Notes: generated by a model from the sequence alone, not told the origin. 13,960 nucleotides of DNA from Candidatus Uhrbacteria bacterium RIFOXYB2_FULL_45_11 (GCA_001791715.1 MGFD01000007.1:1-13960), one strand, 5' to 3'; numbered from the stretch's first letter, positions 1-6,604 are shown. Numbers and translations are program-made.

Positions 1-2
1 CA

Positions 3-821
3 TCAGATGACAAAGGACGATTCAAAGTTTTGACCGACCTTCAAGATTTAGAAGATGGTGAAGGAGGAATGGACTTCAAGATTGCGGGTTCACGTGACGG
101 CATTACCGCAATTCAAATGGACACAAAAACAAAAGGACTCACACGCGAAATGGTCACACAAGCGGTAAATCAAGCAAAGACCGCTCGCTTGCAAATCCTC
201 GACGTCATGGAAAAAACGATTGCAGCACCACGCCCAGATCTTTCTCCATACGCACCTCGCATCATTACTCTCCGCATCAATCCAGAATCCATTGGAGCTG
301 TGATTGGTCCAGGCGGAAAGATGATCAACGAGATTATTGCCACAACCGGTGTTCAGGCGATCGATATCGAAGAGGACGGACTTGTCATGATTACCTCAAA
401 AGACTCAAACGGAGCCGATCAAGCAAAGGCTTGGATCGAATCTTTGACACGCGAAGCCAAAGTTGGCGAAGTGTACCAAGGAAAAGTCGTCCGTGTGATG
501 GACTTTGGTGCGATCGTTGAGTTCTTACCAAAGAAGGATGGAATGGTTCACGTAAGCAACATGGCCCCATGGCGCGTTGAAAACGTAACTGATATTGTGA
601 AGATGGGTCAGGTGGTTTTTGTGAAGGTCATGGAAATCAATCCAGATGGAAAGATCAGTCTTTCCATGAAGGAAGCCCCTGGAAACGTTTATCCAGAACG
701 TCCAACCCCAAGCGCAGGCGGAGCGCCACGACCTCCAGCAGCAGGAGCCTCGCCTGCCGGCAGGCAGGGATCTGGCGACCGTGGAAAGCGTCCATTCTTC
801 AAGAAAAATGCAACACCTTAA
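3..821 (+). CDS. pnp: Polyribonucleotide nucleotidyltransferase (PNPase), C-terminal part, 5' end outside window
   Basis: The reading frame is open from base 3, so the start lies outside the window. PNPase degrades RNA 3'-5' by phosphorolysis and is normally a homotrimer. The visible part begins in the second RNase PH domain: the GGMDFKIAG segment (about 105-131) carries the conserved acidic residues and lysine of the active site, followed by the typical SRDGITAIQMD stretch. A KH domain follows, with its GxxG loop in IGPGGKMI (about 294-320). Then comes an S1 RNA-binding domain (about 462-655), starting GEVYQGKVVRVMDFGAIVEF and ending DGKISLSMKE. The last 45 or so residues are a Pro/Gly/Arg-rich tail that includes an inserted-looking palindrome. 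The domain order and spacing are normal for the family. The next gene overlaps its 3' end, so they are probably cotranscribed, at least in part. Confidence 0.97.
   Translation, partial: SDDKGRFKVLTDLQDLEDGEGGMDFKIAGSRDGITAIQMDTKTKGLTREMVTQAVNQAKTARLQILDVMEKTIAAPRPDLSPYAPRIITLRINPESIGAVIGPGGKMINEIIATTGVQAIDIEEDGLVMITSKDSNGADQAKAWIESLTREAKVGEVYQGKVVRVMDFGAIVEFLPKKDGMVHVSNMAPWRVENVTDIVKMGQVVFVKVMEINPDGKISLSMKEAPGNVYPERPTPSAGGAPRPPAAGASPAGRQGSGDRGKRPFFKKNATP
752..768. repeat. Palindromic GCCTGCCGGCAGGC element in the pnp tail
   Basis: GCCTGCCGGCAGGC (752-765) is a perfect 14-base palindrome, followed by CAGG, which repeats its right half. It lies in frame in the low-complexity tail of pnp and encodes SPAGRQG. 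From memory, CCTGCCGGCAGG-type elements recur in many Parcubacteria genomes. Only one copy is seen in this window, so calling it a dispersed repeat is an inference. Confidence 0.45.
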
Positions 822-2100
822 TATTCCCCTCTCTAGAAATTCCAAAACAACCCGCCGAACTCGGTGGGTTGTTTGGCTTCTGGCGTTCGGAATTGGCCTC
901 CTTATCCTTGGAACGAGTTGGATTTCCACCCTTTGGTTTACACGTGACACCATTTACGCAGCCGCTCCAGAAAATACCGTTATGGCCGTGCGTTTATTTG
1001 TAAGTGGAAACAAAGGCAAATCCGTAGAGTCCATGACAAAAAACTTTCCTCTTATTTCAAACCGATCCATAACTTTTTCTGACCTTGCGCCATATATTGC
1101 AGGAGAATTTGTTCTCTTTGTGAATGCAGACGGTTCTCAATCCGTTGCAATCCGAGAAGGAAAAACCCCTCTTCCTCAAACACTTCTAGATGCGCATTCC
1201 ATTAACGTACAACACATCCGAAACCACATCACCCTTCTCTCAGAGAAGACCGAGGTTTTAAAGCCCCTTTTATTACAGACAAAAATTATTCCTGGGTTCT
1301 CGTTTCCGGGTCATGAATGGATTGGTGAATTTATCTACACAAACCAACCGCATAGATCTTTTGTTTACGCATCGGAAAAACGTATTTTTGTTACGTTGCC
1401 AGGTATTCATCCATCAGGATCTGTTTTTAAACAGATCCCAAAGGAAACAATCGCGTATTTGTCTAATCCATTGTTGACAAATACAAAAAAAGATTTTTTA
1501 GATCCATTTCTTCCACTCATGCAATCCATTGTTGATCCTCAATTTTTACGTCATCTTTCAACCCTTTCCTCAGAAAAAAGTCAGGTGATCCTTACAAAGG
1601 ATACGGAAGGGATCGGGTTTTTCCTCACAACAAAAGAATCAGATACCAAAAATTCGATAAACAATGAGCAAGCACTTCGAACAATAAGTGCATTGAATGC
1701 CCCAAAAATTCAAGAAACACTATTAAGTGACGGTTCTACAATAAAAGAACTTATCGCAAATCCTGATGCAATTTCCGTAGAACAAATCACGTTGCTTGGG
1801 ACACAAATAAGCCGCATTCAAATAAACAATACGGACATACTTGCGGGTTCTACAAAAAAGAAAGAGATTTTCTTAACAAACAGAGAAAGTCTTTTTCGTG
1901 CACAACAAGAAGGAAACAAGTCCTCAACGAAAATTTGCTCTGGTAATGTGGTTGGAATCGCCATTCAACCGCTTGTGGACATGCAAAATCAACACGCTTA
2001 TTCTCCAAATACGAGTCCACTTCTGCTTTTTGCACAGAATTTCTCAAGTATAGGGGTAAAAACAAACATGTTTTCAACAACAATCAACTTATGTAAATAG
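808..2100 (+). CDS. Membrane-anchored protein of unknown function
   Basis: I do not recognise a family with confidence. From the ATG at 808 the product is 430 residues. It has a basic N-terminus (KTTRRTR), one transmembrane helix at about residues 20-44 (WVVWLLAFGIGLLILG...), then a long domain with no further clear membrane segments, expected outside the membrane. The start of that domain (about residues 50-65, AAAPENTVMAVRLFV) loosely recalls DUF3352-type proteins, which open with a similar Pro-rich 'APxxT' segment before a beta strand; this is a weak resemblance. An in-frame GTG at 781 gives a protein nine residues longer but overlaps pnp by 41 bases; ATG 808 overlaps by 14. Neither has a good SD. 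The only cysteines are near the C-terminus (CSGN and the final CK). It probably depends on pnp transcription, since no separate promoter is evident. No terminator follows it. Confidence 0.75.
   Translation: MQHLNIPLSRNSKTTRRTRWVVWLLAFGIGLLILGTSWISTLWFTRDTIYAAAPENTVMAVRLFVSGNKGKSVESMTKNFPLISNRSITFSDLAPYIAGEFVLFVNADGSQSVAIREGKTPLPQTLLDAHSINVQHIRNHITLLSEKTEVLKPLLLQTKIIPGFSFPGHEWIGEFIYTNQPHRSFVYASEKRIFVTLPGIHPSGSVFKQIPKETIAYLSNPLLTNTKKDFLDPFLPLMQSIVDPQFLRHLSTLSSEKSQVILTKDTEGIGFFLTTKESDTKNSINNEQALRTISALNAPKIQETLLSDGSTIKELIANPDAISVEQITLLGTQISRIQINNTDILAGSTKKKEIFLTNRESLFRAQQEGNKSSTKICSGNVVGIAIQPLVDMQNQHAYSPNTSPLLLFAQNFSSIGVKTNMFSTTINLCK
842..876 (+). terminator. Terminator-like hairpin after pnp, inside the next gene
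   Basis: AAACAACCCGCCG (845-857), loop AACT, CGGTGGGTTGTTT (862-874) forms a 13-bp stem with one G-U pair. It extends to flanking CC/GG across a one-A bulge. It starts about 20 bases after the pnp stop, the usual place for an intrinsic terminator. The following bases (GGCTTCTGG) are a poor U-tract, and the hairpin lies in codons just before the membrane helix of the downstream gene, so it may act as a partial terminator or RNA-end protector. Confidence 0.4.
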
Positions 2101-2102
2101 GC

Positions 2103-2142
2103 TGTGGATAAATATGGGATAAGTGGTATAAATTGTGGATAA
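2103..2142 (-). promoter_or_regulatory. Pair of perfect DnaA boxes
   Basis: TGTGGATAA occurs at 2103-2111 and at 2134-2142, each the exact complement of the DnaA box TTATCCACA. They are in the same orientation, 31 bases apart (about three helical turns). Between them lie degenerate relatives (ATGGGATAA at 2114-2122 and GTGGTATAA). An AT-rich stretch follows (about 2143-2215). This could be a DnaA-controlled site or part of a replication origin. No dnaA, dnaN or rpmH gene is in the window, so origin status is unproven. Confidence 0.5.
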
Positions 2143-2224
2143 CTTTTTAACAAAATGAATTTTATTGAACAACAAATTGATTCATCATCTCATTTTTTAT
2201 CTCATTACAGCAAAAACAAATCAG

Positions 2225-2253
2225 TTGACCTTTGGGTCTTTTTTTGATATTAT
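2225..2253 (+). promoter_or_regulatory. Sigma70-type promoter for the 2260-2621 RNA
   Basis: TTGACC (2225-2230), a 17-base spacer and TATTAT (2248-2253) match the consensus at 5/6 positions each. The predicted transcription start is near 2260, where an RNA with extensive pairing begins. No gene lies between this promoter and the terminator at 2601. Confidence 0.7.
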
Positions 2254-2259
2254 AGATAC

Positions 2260-2621
2260 GTGATCGTGAAACATCACTTCGTACCTTTTCCATCTCTGAG
2301 ATCCTCCTCAATCCCGACCAAAGTTGTCGGCAAGCTCCCCACGCTTGAATTATGATTCTGGAAATATGATCTCACGCACATCTACTGTTCTGATTAAAAA
2401 CAAAAACAAAATCGAACAGATCTAGGTTCGCCCAAACTATGAAGATCCTCGCGACCTTCGCCTGGGTAAAACCATTGAATGGTAGGTGACAAGAGCCTCT
2501 CTTCAAAATGAAGACGCTGTACCGGTACGGATGTCGAGTTTCGTTCTCAAATACCTTTGAGCATAAAACCCGATATCTGAGCCGGAGGCATTCATTTTCT
2601 AGCCCCTTCGGGGGCTTTTTT
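2260..2621 (+). ncRNA. Putative structured non-coding RNA of about 360 nt, class not recognised
   Basis: This stretch runs from a strong promoter to a strong intrinsic terminator and holds no convincing protein gene. Visible pairings are a 5' hairpin GTGAT/ATCAC (2260-2264 with 2273-2277), CCGAC/GTCGG (2314-2318 with 2326-2330), CTTCA/TGAAG (2501-2513) and CTCAAA-TACC-TTTGAG (2546-2561). A long-range closing interaction is also possible: CGTACC (2280-2285) with GGTACG (2524-2529), extended by ACATC with GATGT and GAAA with TTTC. The long-range pairing competes with the 5' hairpin. I looked for RNase P, tmRNA, SRP and 6S signatures and did not find them. An alternative is a short coding unit: one frame is open from 2300 to 2485 except for a single TAG at 2423. 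Confidence 0.5.
2601..2621 (+). terminator. Intrinsic terminator with C(UUCG)G tetraloop
   Basis: AGCCCC (2601-2606), loop TTCG, GGGGCT (2611-2616) is followed by a run of T. This is a compact GC-rich stem with the very stable C(UUCG)G loop, and it ends the RNA unit that starts near 2260. Confidence 0.85.
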
Positions 2622-2719
2622 GTTTGGCAAAATTTTAAAACACATAGCTTCTCTCACACGTTTATGCTATGCTTGGTGCATTAAAGAAATGAATGGTGAT
2701 GATTTTCATCACAAAATTT

Positions 2720-3094
2720 ATGACAAAGGATCTCATCGCGAAGGCAAAAGTACTTTTGGAAGCAGAGAAATCACGTCTTGAAACAGAACTTTCAAAGTTT
2801 TCTCACAGAAATCCAAAAGTTGCAGACGAAAACTTCCAAACAGATTTTCCAAACAACGGAGAGGGCGAAGATGAAAACGCTTCAGAAGTCGCGCAATTTT
2901 CTGATAATCTTTCATTAGAAGATGAGCTTGAAAAAGCGCTCAGAGATGTTGAATCTACGCTTAAACAAATGGAAAAAGGGGATTACGGTGTGTGTAAATA
3001 TTGTCATCTTCCCATTGATGAACGTCGTCTTCTTGCACGCCCCACCTCAAGCTCCTGCATTCAATGTAAAAAAACCCTTACACAAGAAGTGTGA
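2720..3094 (+). CDS. DksA/TraR-type C4 zinc-finger protein
   Basis: This is a 124-residue protein with the DksA/TraR layout. An N-terminal helical region with coiled-coil character (MTKDLIAKAKVLLEAEKSRLE) is followed by an acidic middle (NNGEGEDENASE), a second helix (LEDELEKALRDVESTLKQMEKG) and a C-terminal zinc finger. The finger is C-x2-C-x17-C-x2-C (CKYC ... CIQC), the same spacing as E. coli DksA, with the family's I-D-E-R-R-L-x-A-R-P core. Family members bind the RNA polymerase secondary channel and modulate initiation, often with ppGpp; this short form may only approximate that role. An in-frame ATG at 2693 would add nine hydrophobic residues that do not look like the family, so I prefer 2720. 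A TATGCT -10-like motif at 2668 may be its promoter, without a good -35. The stop overlaps the lspA start (GTGA), implying translational coupling. Confidence 0.85.
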   Translation: MTKDLIAKAKVLLEAEKSRLETELSKFSHRNPKVADENFQTDFPNNGEGEDENASEVAQFSDNLSLEDELEKALRDVESTLKQMEKGDYGVCKYCHLPIDERRLLARPTSSSCIQCKKTLTQEV

Positions 3095-3564
3095 AAAATC
3101 TTTCAAAACATCTTTACTGGTTTCTTCTCCCAATTATTCTTCTTGTTGGGTTAGATGAATGGATCAAGGCATTTGCGCTCGCGCACTTTCCAGACGAAAG
3201 CGCTCTTACAAATCCAAATTTCCTCAATTTTGCTATCCACAAAAACTGGGGACTTGCGTTTGATATTCCATTTCGTCGTGAATTTATTTTATTGATCTCA
3301 CTTGTGATCGGATATTTTTTGGTGGATATGCTCATCAAAAACGTAAAGTCACATCCAAAAATTGCGTTTTCAAGTGCGGTGATTTTGATCGGTGCTATCG
3401 GAAATGTTTTTGATCGCATCTATTACGGATTCACGGTGGATTACTTAATTTTCTTTGGAAGATCCGCTCTCAATCTTTCCGATCTTCTTATTGTACTTGG
3501 TGTTATCCTTCTTTTAATTTCATCTCGACGCTCCACACAAGAACAAACACACAAAGCAAATTGA
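3091..3564 (+). CDS. lspA: Lipoprotein signal peptidase (signal peptidase II)
   Basis: This 157-residue integral membrane aspartyl protease removes the signal peptide of prolipoproteins after diacylglyceryl modification. Its four hydrophobic segments fit the family. Conserved blocks are D22 in the first helix (LDEWIKAFA), NWGLAF (52-57), GNVFDR (104-109) leading to FTVDYL with catalytic D117, and ALNLSDLL with the second catalytic Asp, D131. The length is near the usual 150-170. The start is GTG at 3091, sharing GTGA with the stop of the upstream zinc-finger gene. AAGAAG just before it could serve as a weak ribosome site. The gene ends with TGA at 3562, and an intrinsic terminator begins 38 bases later. 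Pairing lspA with a dksA-like gene is a known neighbourhood in several bacterial groups. No signal-peptide lipoprotein substrate is encoded next to it. Confidence 0.95.
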   Translation: MKNLSKHLYWFLLPIILLVGLDEWIKAFALAHFPDESALTNPNFLNFAIHKNWGLAFDIPFRREFILLISLVIGYFLVDMLIKNVKSHPKIAFSSAVILIGAIGNVFDRIYYGFTVDYLIFFGRSALNLSDLLIVLGVILLLISSRRSTQEQTHKAN

Positions 3565-3589
3565 CAATACCTTTTTTTTCAACTACACT
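3561..3589 (+). promoter_or_regulatory. Candidate comM promoter overlapping the lspA stop
   Basis: TTGACA (3561-3566, exact consensus) overlaps the lspA TGA. After a 17-base spacer comes TACACT (3584-3589), the same -10 hexamer as in the tig promoter. A second -10-like motif, TATAAA, lies at 3595-3600. Transcripts from the first would carry the whole terminator hairpin at 3602; those from the second would start inside its left arm. Confidence 0.5.
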
Positions 3590-3601
3590 TATTTTATAAA
3601 T

Positions 3602-3635
3602 GAACTCCTGAGTATATCTCAGGGGTTCTTTTTTT
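3602..3635 (+). terminator. Intrinsic terminator of the dksA-like/lspA unit, directly upstream of comM
   Basis: GAACTCCTGAG (3602-3612), loop TATAT, CTCAGGGGTTC (3618-3628) forms an 11-bp stem with one G-U pair, followed by seven T and a further T-rich stretch. It ends 12 bases before the comM start, so it also occupies comM's 5' untranslated region. Confidence 0.9.
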
Positions 3636-3646
3636 ATTTTCTTTTT

Positions 3647-5164
3647 ATGTTTTCAATTACTTCAAGTACAACCGTCGGAATCGAGGCAGTGCCCGTCACT
3701 GTTGAAACAGATGTTTCAAACGGCATGAATCAATTTACGATCGTTGGCTTACCAGACGCTTCCATTAAAGAGTCACGCGATCGTATCCGCGCCGCGATTA
3801 AAAATACAGGTTTTCCATTTCCGCGCGGACGCATTACCGTCAATCTCGCACCAGCAGATTTACGCAAACAAGGACCACTGTACGATTTACCCATCGCTCT
3901 TTCCATTTTAGCGACACGCGGAGAAATCCCTTTACATACACTCGAAAACACCGTCGTCTTAGGAGAACTCGCACTCGACGGTTCGATTCGTCCTGTGCGA
4001 GGCGTTCTCACAACGGCGCGCATGGCACAACGCATCCAGAAAAAAATTATGTTCGTTCCAAAAGAAAATGAACAAGAAGCGGCTGTCATAAATGACCTCG
4101 CTGTATATGGCGTTTCTTCGCTACGCACACTTATTGATCATCTTCTTCATCGCATCACAATCACAAAAACGATGTACGTTCGTCGCGAACAGAAGACAGA
4201 AGAACAAATGTGTTTTTCGTTTATCAAAGGACAAGACTTTGCAAAACGCGGCCTTGAAATTGCCGCAGCGGGTGGACACAACATTCTTTTATCTGGACCA
4301 CCCGGAACAGGGAAAACACTTCTTGCGCGATCTTTTCCTTCCATTCTTCCCCCACTTACAGAAGAAGAATCCATGGAGGTCACAAGTATTGCGTCTGTTG
4401 CAGGAGAACTCGCTTCGTCTGACGGACTCATTGAAACACGTCCATTTCGATCTCCGCATCATTCTTCTTCTGCCGTTTCACTTGTGGGAGGGGGAACATG
4501 GCCCACACCAGGAGAAATCTCTCTTGCGCATCGAGGTGTGTTATTTCTTGATGAGCTCCCTGAGTTTCCACGACACGTTCTTGAGCATTTGCGCGGCCCG
4601 CTTGAAGATGGTGTTGTGACGATTTCGCGCGCGCAAGCAACGGTAAAATTTCCTGCTCGTTTTCTTTTAATCGCCGCAATGAATCCGTGCCCATGCGGAT
4701 ATGCATCCGATCCAAAGCGGAGATGCGTCTGTACATCTTTCCAAAGACAAAATTATGAGAAACGTGTTTCTGGTCCGCTTCTTGATCGATTTGATTTACG
4801 TATTGAGGTAGCAAATCTTTCAAAAGAAATTCTTCTGAGCGAAGTACATAGTGAAACTTCTGTTTCCATACGAGAACGTATTGTGCGCGCAAGAAAAAAA
4901 CAAGCGGATCGATTTTTCGATTCCGCTTGTCGTCTCAATGCAGAAATTTCACCCGCTCGCATTGAACAAGTTTGTGCGATGACGCCGAGTGCAAAAGCAC
5001 TCTTATCGCTCGCGATTGATTCTCAATCGCTTTCTCCTCGCGCAACATCTCGCATCCGAAAAGTTGCTCGTACCATTGCCGATCTTGCCGAGTCTGAATC
5101 CATTGAAGAACATCACCTTGCAGAAGCATTGCAGTTTAGAGGACAGCGATTACAACAAGATTAA
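3647..5164 (+). CDS. comM: ComM/YifB-family Mg-chelatase-like AAA+ ATPase
   Basis: A 505-residue protein, the normal length for the family. ComM is a hexameric AAA+ helicase that promotes branch migration and heteroduplex extension in natural transformation; many YifB homologues are otherwise uncharacterised. The order is an N-terminal ChlI-like domain (1-165, with IVGLPDASIKESRDRI and ITVNLAPADLRK), the AAA+ core with Walker A GPPGTGKT (217-224), Walker B GVLFLDELPEF (297-307), a cysteine cluster C348, C350, C360, C362 (PCPCG ... CVC), and sensor/arginine region SGPLLDRFDLRIEV. The C-terminal Mg-chelatase lid contains SPRATSRIRKVARTIADL. The N-terminus aligns with family starts, so ATG 3647 is preferred although no SD precedes it, only T-rich sequence after a terminator. 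The gene converges on the M23 gene with a single base between stop codons. Confidence 0.96.
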   Translation: MFSITSSTTVGIEAVPVTVETDVSNGMNQFTIVGLPDASIKESRDRIRAAIKNTGFPFPRGRITVNLAPADLRKQGPLYDLPIALSILATRGEIPLHTLENTVVLGELALDGSIRPVRGVLTTARMAQRIQKKIMFVPKENEQEAAVINDLAVYGVSSLRTLIDHLLHRITITKTMYVRREQKTEEQMCFSFIKGQDFAKRGLEIAAAGGHNILLSGPPGTGKTLLARSFPSILPPLTEEESMEVTSIASVAGELASSDGLIETRPFRSPHHSSSAVSLVGGGTWPTPGEISLAHRGVLFLDELPEFPRHVLEHLRGPLEDGVVTISRAQATVKFPARFLLIAAMNPCPCGYASDPKRRCVCTSFQRQNYEKRVSGPLLDRFDLRIEVANLSKEILLSEVHSETSVSIRERIVRARKKQADRFFDSACRLNAEISPARIEQVCAMTPSAKALLSLAIDSQSLSPRATSRIRKVARTIADLAESESIEEHHLAEALQFRGQRLQQD

Positions 5165-5165
5165 T

Positions 5166-6404
5166 TTAACGAATGTACGACAATGGATTTTGGAATTTAC
5201 CGTTCAAAATAATTTCAAAGTGTAAGTGGGTTCCGGTTGAACGCCCTGTTGTTCCAGTTTGCGCCAAACGTTCTCCTGCCGCAACAACATCTCCTGCTCC
5301 AACATAAATCTTTGAGTTGTGTGCGTAGCGTGTTTTTAATCCATTTCCGTGATCCACTTCAACGGTTAATCCATACCCCGTACGCCAACCCGCATAACTC
5401 ACAACACCATCATTTGCCGCAATACTGAACGTAGAATAATCTCCATCAATATCAATTCCTGTGTGCTTCCATCCATAATATTGCGTGATGATGTGCCAGT
5501 TTGTTGGCCAAACCCATCCTGTGCTTGTTGGAATAGAGGTAGGAGTTTTTGTAATGATATTTTTTACACTCACAGGTACACGTGCAATCGCCGCAGGCGG
5601 AGCAATTCCTGTTGCTCCTGGCAAAAGAAGTTCCGCACCGATTTTGAGCGCGGCATTTGCAGGAAGTTGGTTTGAAGTTGCAATCTCTTGAACACCAATG
5701 TCGTATTTTTGTGCGATGCGCGAAAGCGTATCGCCGCTTTTCACCTTATAGATGATTCCATCTTCTGGAAGAATTTTCAGTGAGTCGCCTGGACGGATTG
5801 TGCTGCGCAATGTGAGTCCGTTTGCCGAAAGAATCGTGCTGATACTCAACTGAAATCGCACAGAAATTTTTCCGAGTGTATCGCCTTCTTTTACCACATA
5901 TGTTTCTACAGATGATCGTGTTGATGCGGTTGGTTTTTGTGTGGGTTGTGTTATCTGATCAAGTTCATCTTGTTGAAATTGTGTGCGTGTATCCAAAGCG
6001 ATATCTGTAAAATAGCTCGATGAGCCACCTGGTATGAGTACGGATTTTCCTGCCTCTACAACTTCAACCGTTTCAGAATCATCAACGGACACGAGTGCAT
6101 ATAAAATACTTTTCTGTCCGAACGTTTCCGCACGCACATTGCGCGTTTGAAAATTTGTCACACCAATAATTCCTACAATCACAATCATTAAAATGTGAAT
6201 GGTGTAGCGATTTGATAACAAATAAAAAAATCGATGTTTTGCCGGAAGAAGAATGGTATGAACAAATCTCCGTACAAAAAATATTCCGCGATACGCAGGA
6301 ACGCCGATTGTTTTTACGAAAACAATACCAACCGTCTTAAACGGTTGACCTATGGCCAAAAGCACAGGCTTTGCGATGCGTTTACCTACAATCAAAGATC
6401 GCAA
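5166..6404 (-). CDS. Membrane-anchored LysM-LysM-M23 peptidoglycan endopeptidase
   Basis: Cell-wall hydrolase with the zinc endopeptidase fold of the LytM/NlpD type. From TTG 6404 it is 412 residues. It has a basic, partly hydrophobic N-terminus (1-65), a transmembrane helix (about 69-84, IHILMIVIVGIIGV), a linker, LysM 1 (168-213, YVVKEGDTLGKIS), LysM 2 (218-263, YKVKSGDTLSRIA), a Pro/Thr linker and an M23 domain (297-412). All active-site residues are present: H314 and D318 (HTGID), H362, and H393/H395 (HLHFE). It is therefore likely an active enzyme acting outside the membrane. The true start is uncertain. The frame is open up to 6461 without ATG or GTG, and an ATG at 6462-6460 is out of frame by one base across a T7 run. 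Removing one T would give a start of MFFIKLSIKHFF joined to this frame. The 3' end abuts comM with no terminator between. Confidence 0.93.
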   Translation of the reverse strand: MRSLIVGKRIAKPVLLAIGQPFKTVGIVFVKTIGVPAYRGIFFVRRFVHTILLPAKHRFFYLLSNRYTIHILMIVIVGIIGVTNFQTRNVRAETFGQKSILYALVSVDDSETVEVVEAGKSVLIPGGSSSYFTDIALDTRTQFQQDELDQITQPTQKPTASTRSSVETYVVKEGDTLGKISVRFQLSISTILSANGLTLRSTIRPGDSLKILPEDGIIYKVKSGDTLSRIAQKYDIGVQEIATSNQLPANAALKIGAELLLPGATGIAPPAAIARVPVSVKNIITKTPTSIPTSTGWVWPTNWHIITQYYGWKHTGIDIDGDYSTFSIAANDGVVSYAGWRTGYGLTVEVDHGNGLKTRYAHNSKIYVGAGDVVAAGERLAQTGTTGRSTGTHLHFEIILNGKFQNPLSYIR

Positions 6405-6482
6405 AATCGCGAGTGCTGATCGAACGAAAAAATGTTTAATGGAAAGTTTGATAAAAAAACATTACGTCAATTTGTGACAAGA

Positions 6483-6511
6483 ACTATAGGCTTTTTTTCC
6501 TGTTTTGTCAA
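6483..6511 (-). promoter_or_regulatory. Promoter of the M23 gene
   Basis: On the - strand, TTGACA (6511-6506), a 17-base spacer and TATAGT (6488-6483, 5/6) give a near-consensus promoter. The predicted start of transcription is near 6476, about 14 bases before the out-of-frame ATG at 6462. This supports translation beginning close to that ATG rather than at TTG 6404. Confidence 0.75.
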
Positions 6512-6575
6512 ACTTTTTTTTGTATTTTATGGCTAAAATGAAATAAAAAAATGCATTTCTATCCCATGAAAATCG

Positions 6576-6604
6576 TTGACAAAATGCGTAGATCTCATTA
6601 CGAT
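6576..6604 (+). promoter_or_regulatory. Promoter of hppA
   Basis: TTGACA (6576-6581), a 17-base spacer and TACGAT (6599-6604, 4/6) predict a start near 6611 and a leader of about 35 bases with no SD. The 241-base gap between the divergent M23 and hppA genes holds this promoter and the M23 promoter; otherwise it is AT-rich with no other feature I can name. Confidence 0.65.

Noticed and set aside
2423..2425. Genome-wide recoding of TAG (or TGA) as sense
   Set aside because: TAG ends the membrane protein at 2100 and two - strand or small genes, and TGA ends the dksA-like gene, lspA and nfo at normal family lengths, so the code looks standard.
2260..2621. tmRNA, RNase P RNA, 4.5S/SRP RNA or 6S RNA
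   Set aside because: No acceptor/TPsiC end with CCA or tag ending in ALAA, no GAGGAAAGTCC/ACAGAA P4 pair, no SRP GGTCAGG..GGAAGCAGC core; length and pairing do not fit 6S.
3114..3419. - strand frame opposite lspA
   Set aside because: Overlaps a clear lspA with all catalytic motifs; no start signals.
4428..4892. - strand frame inside comM
   Set aside because: Shadow of the conserved AAA+ core; no independent signals.
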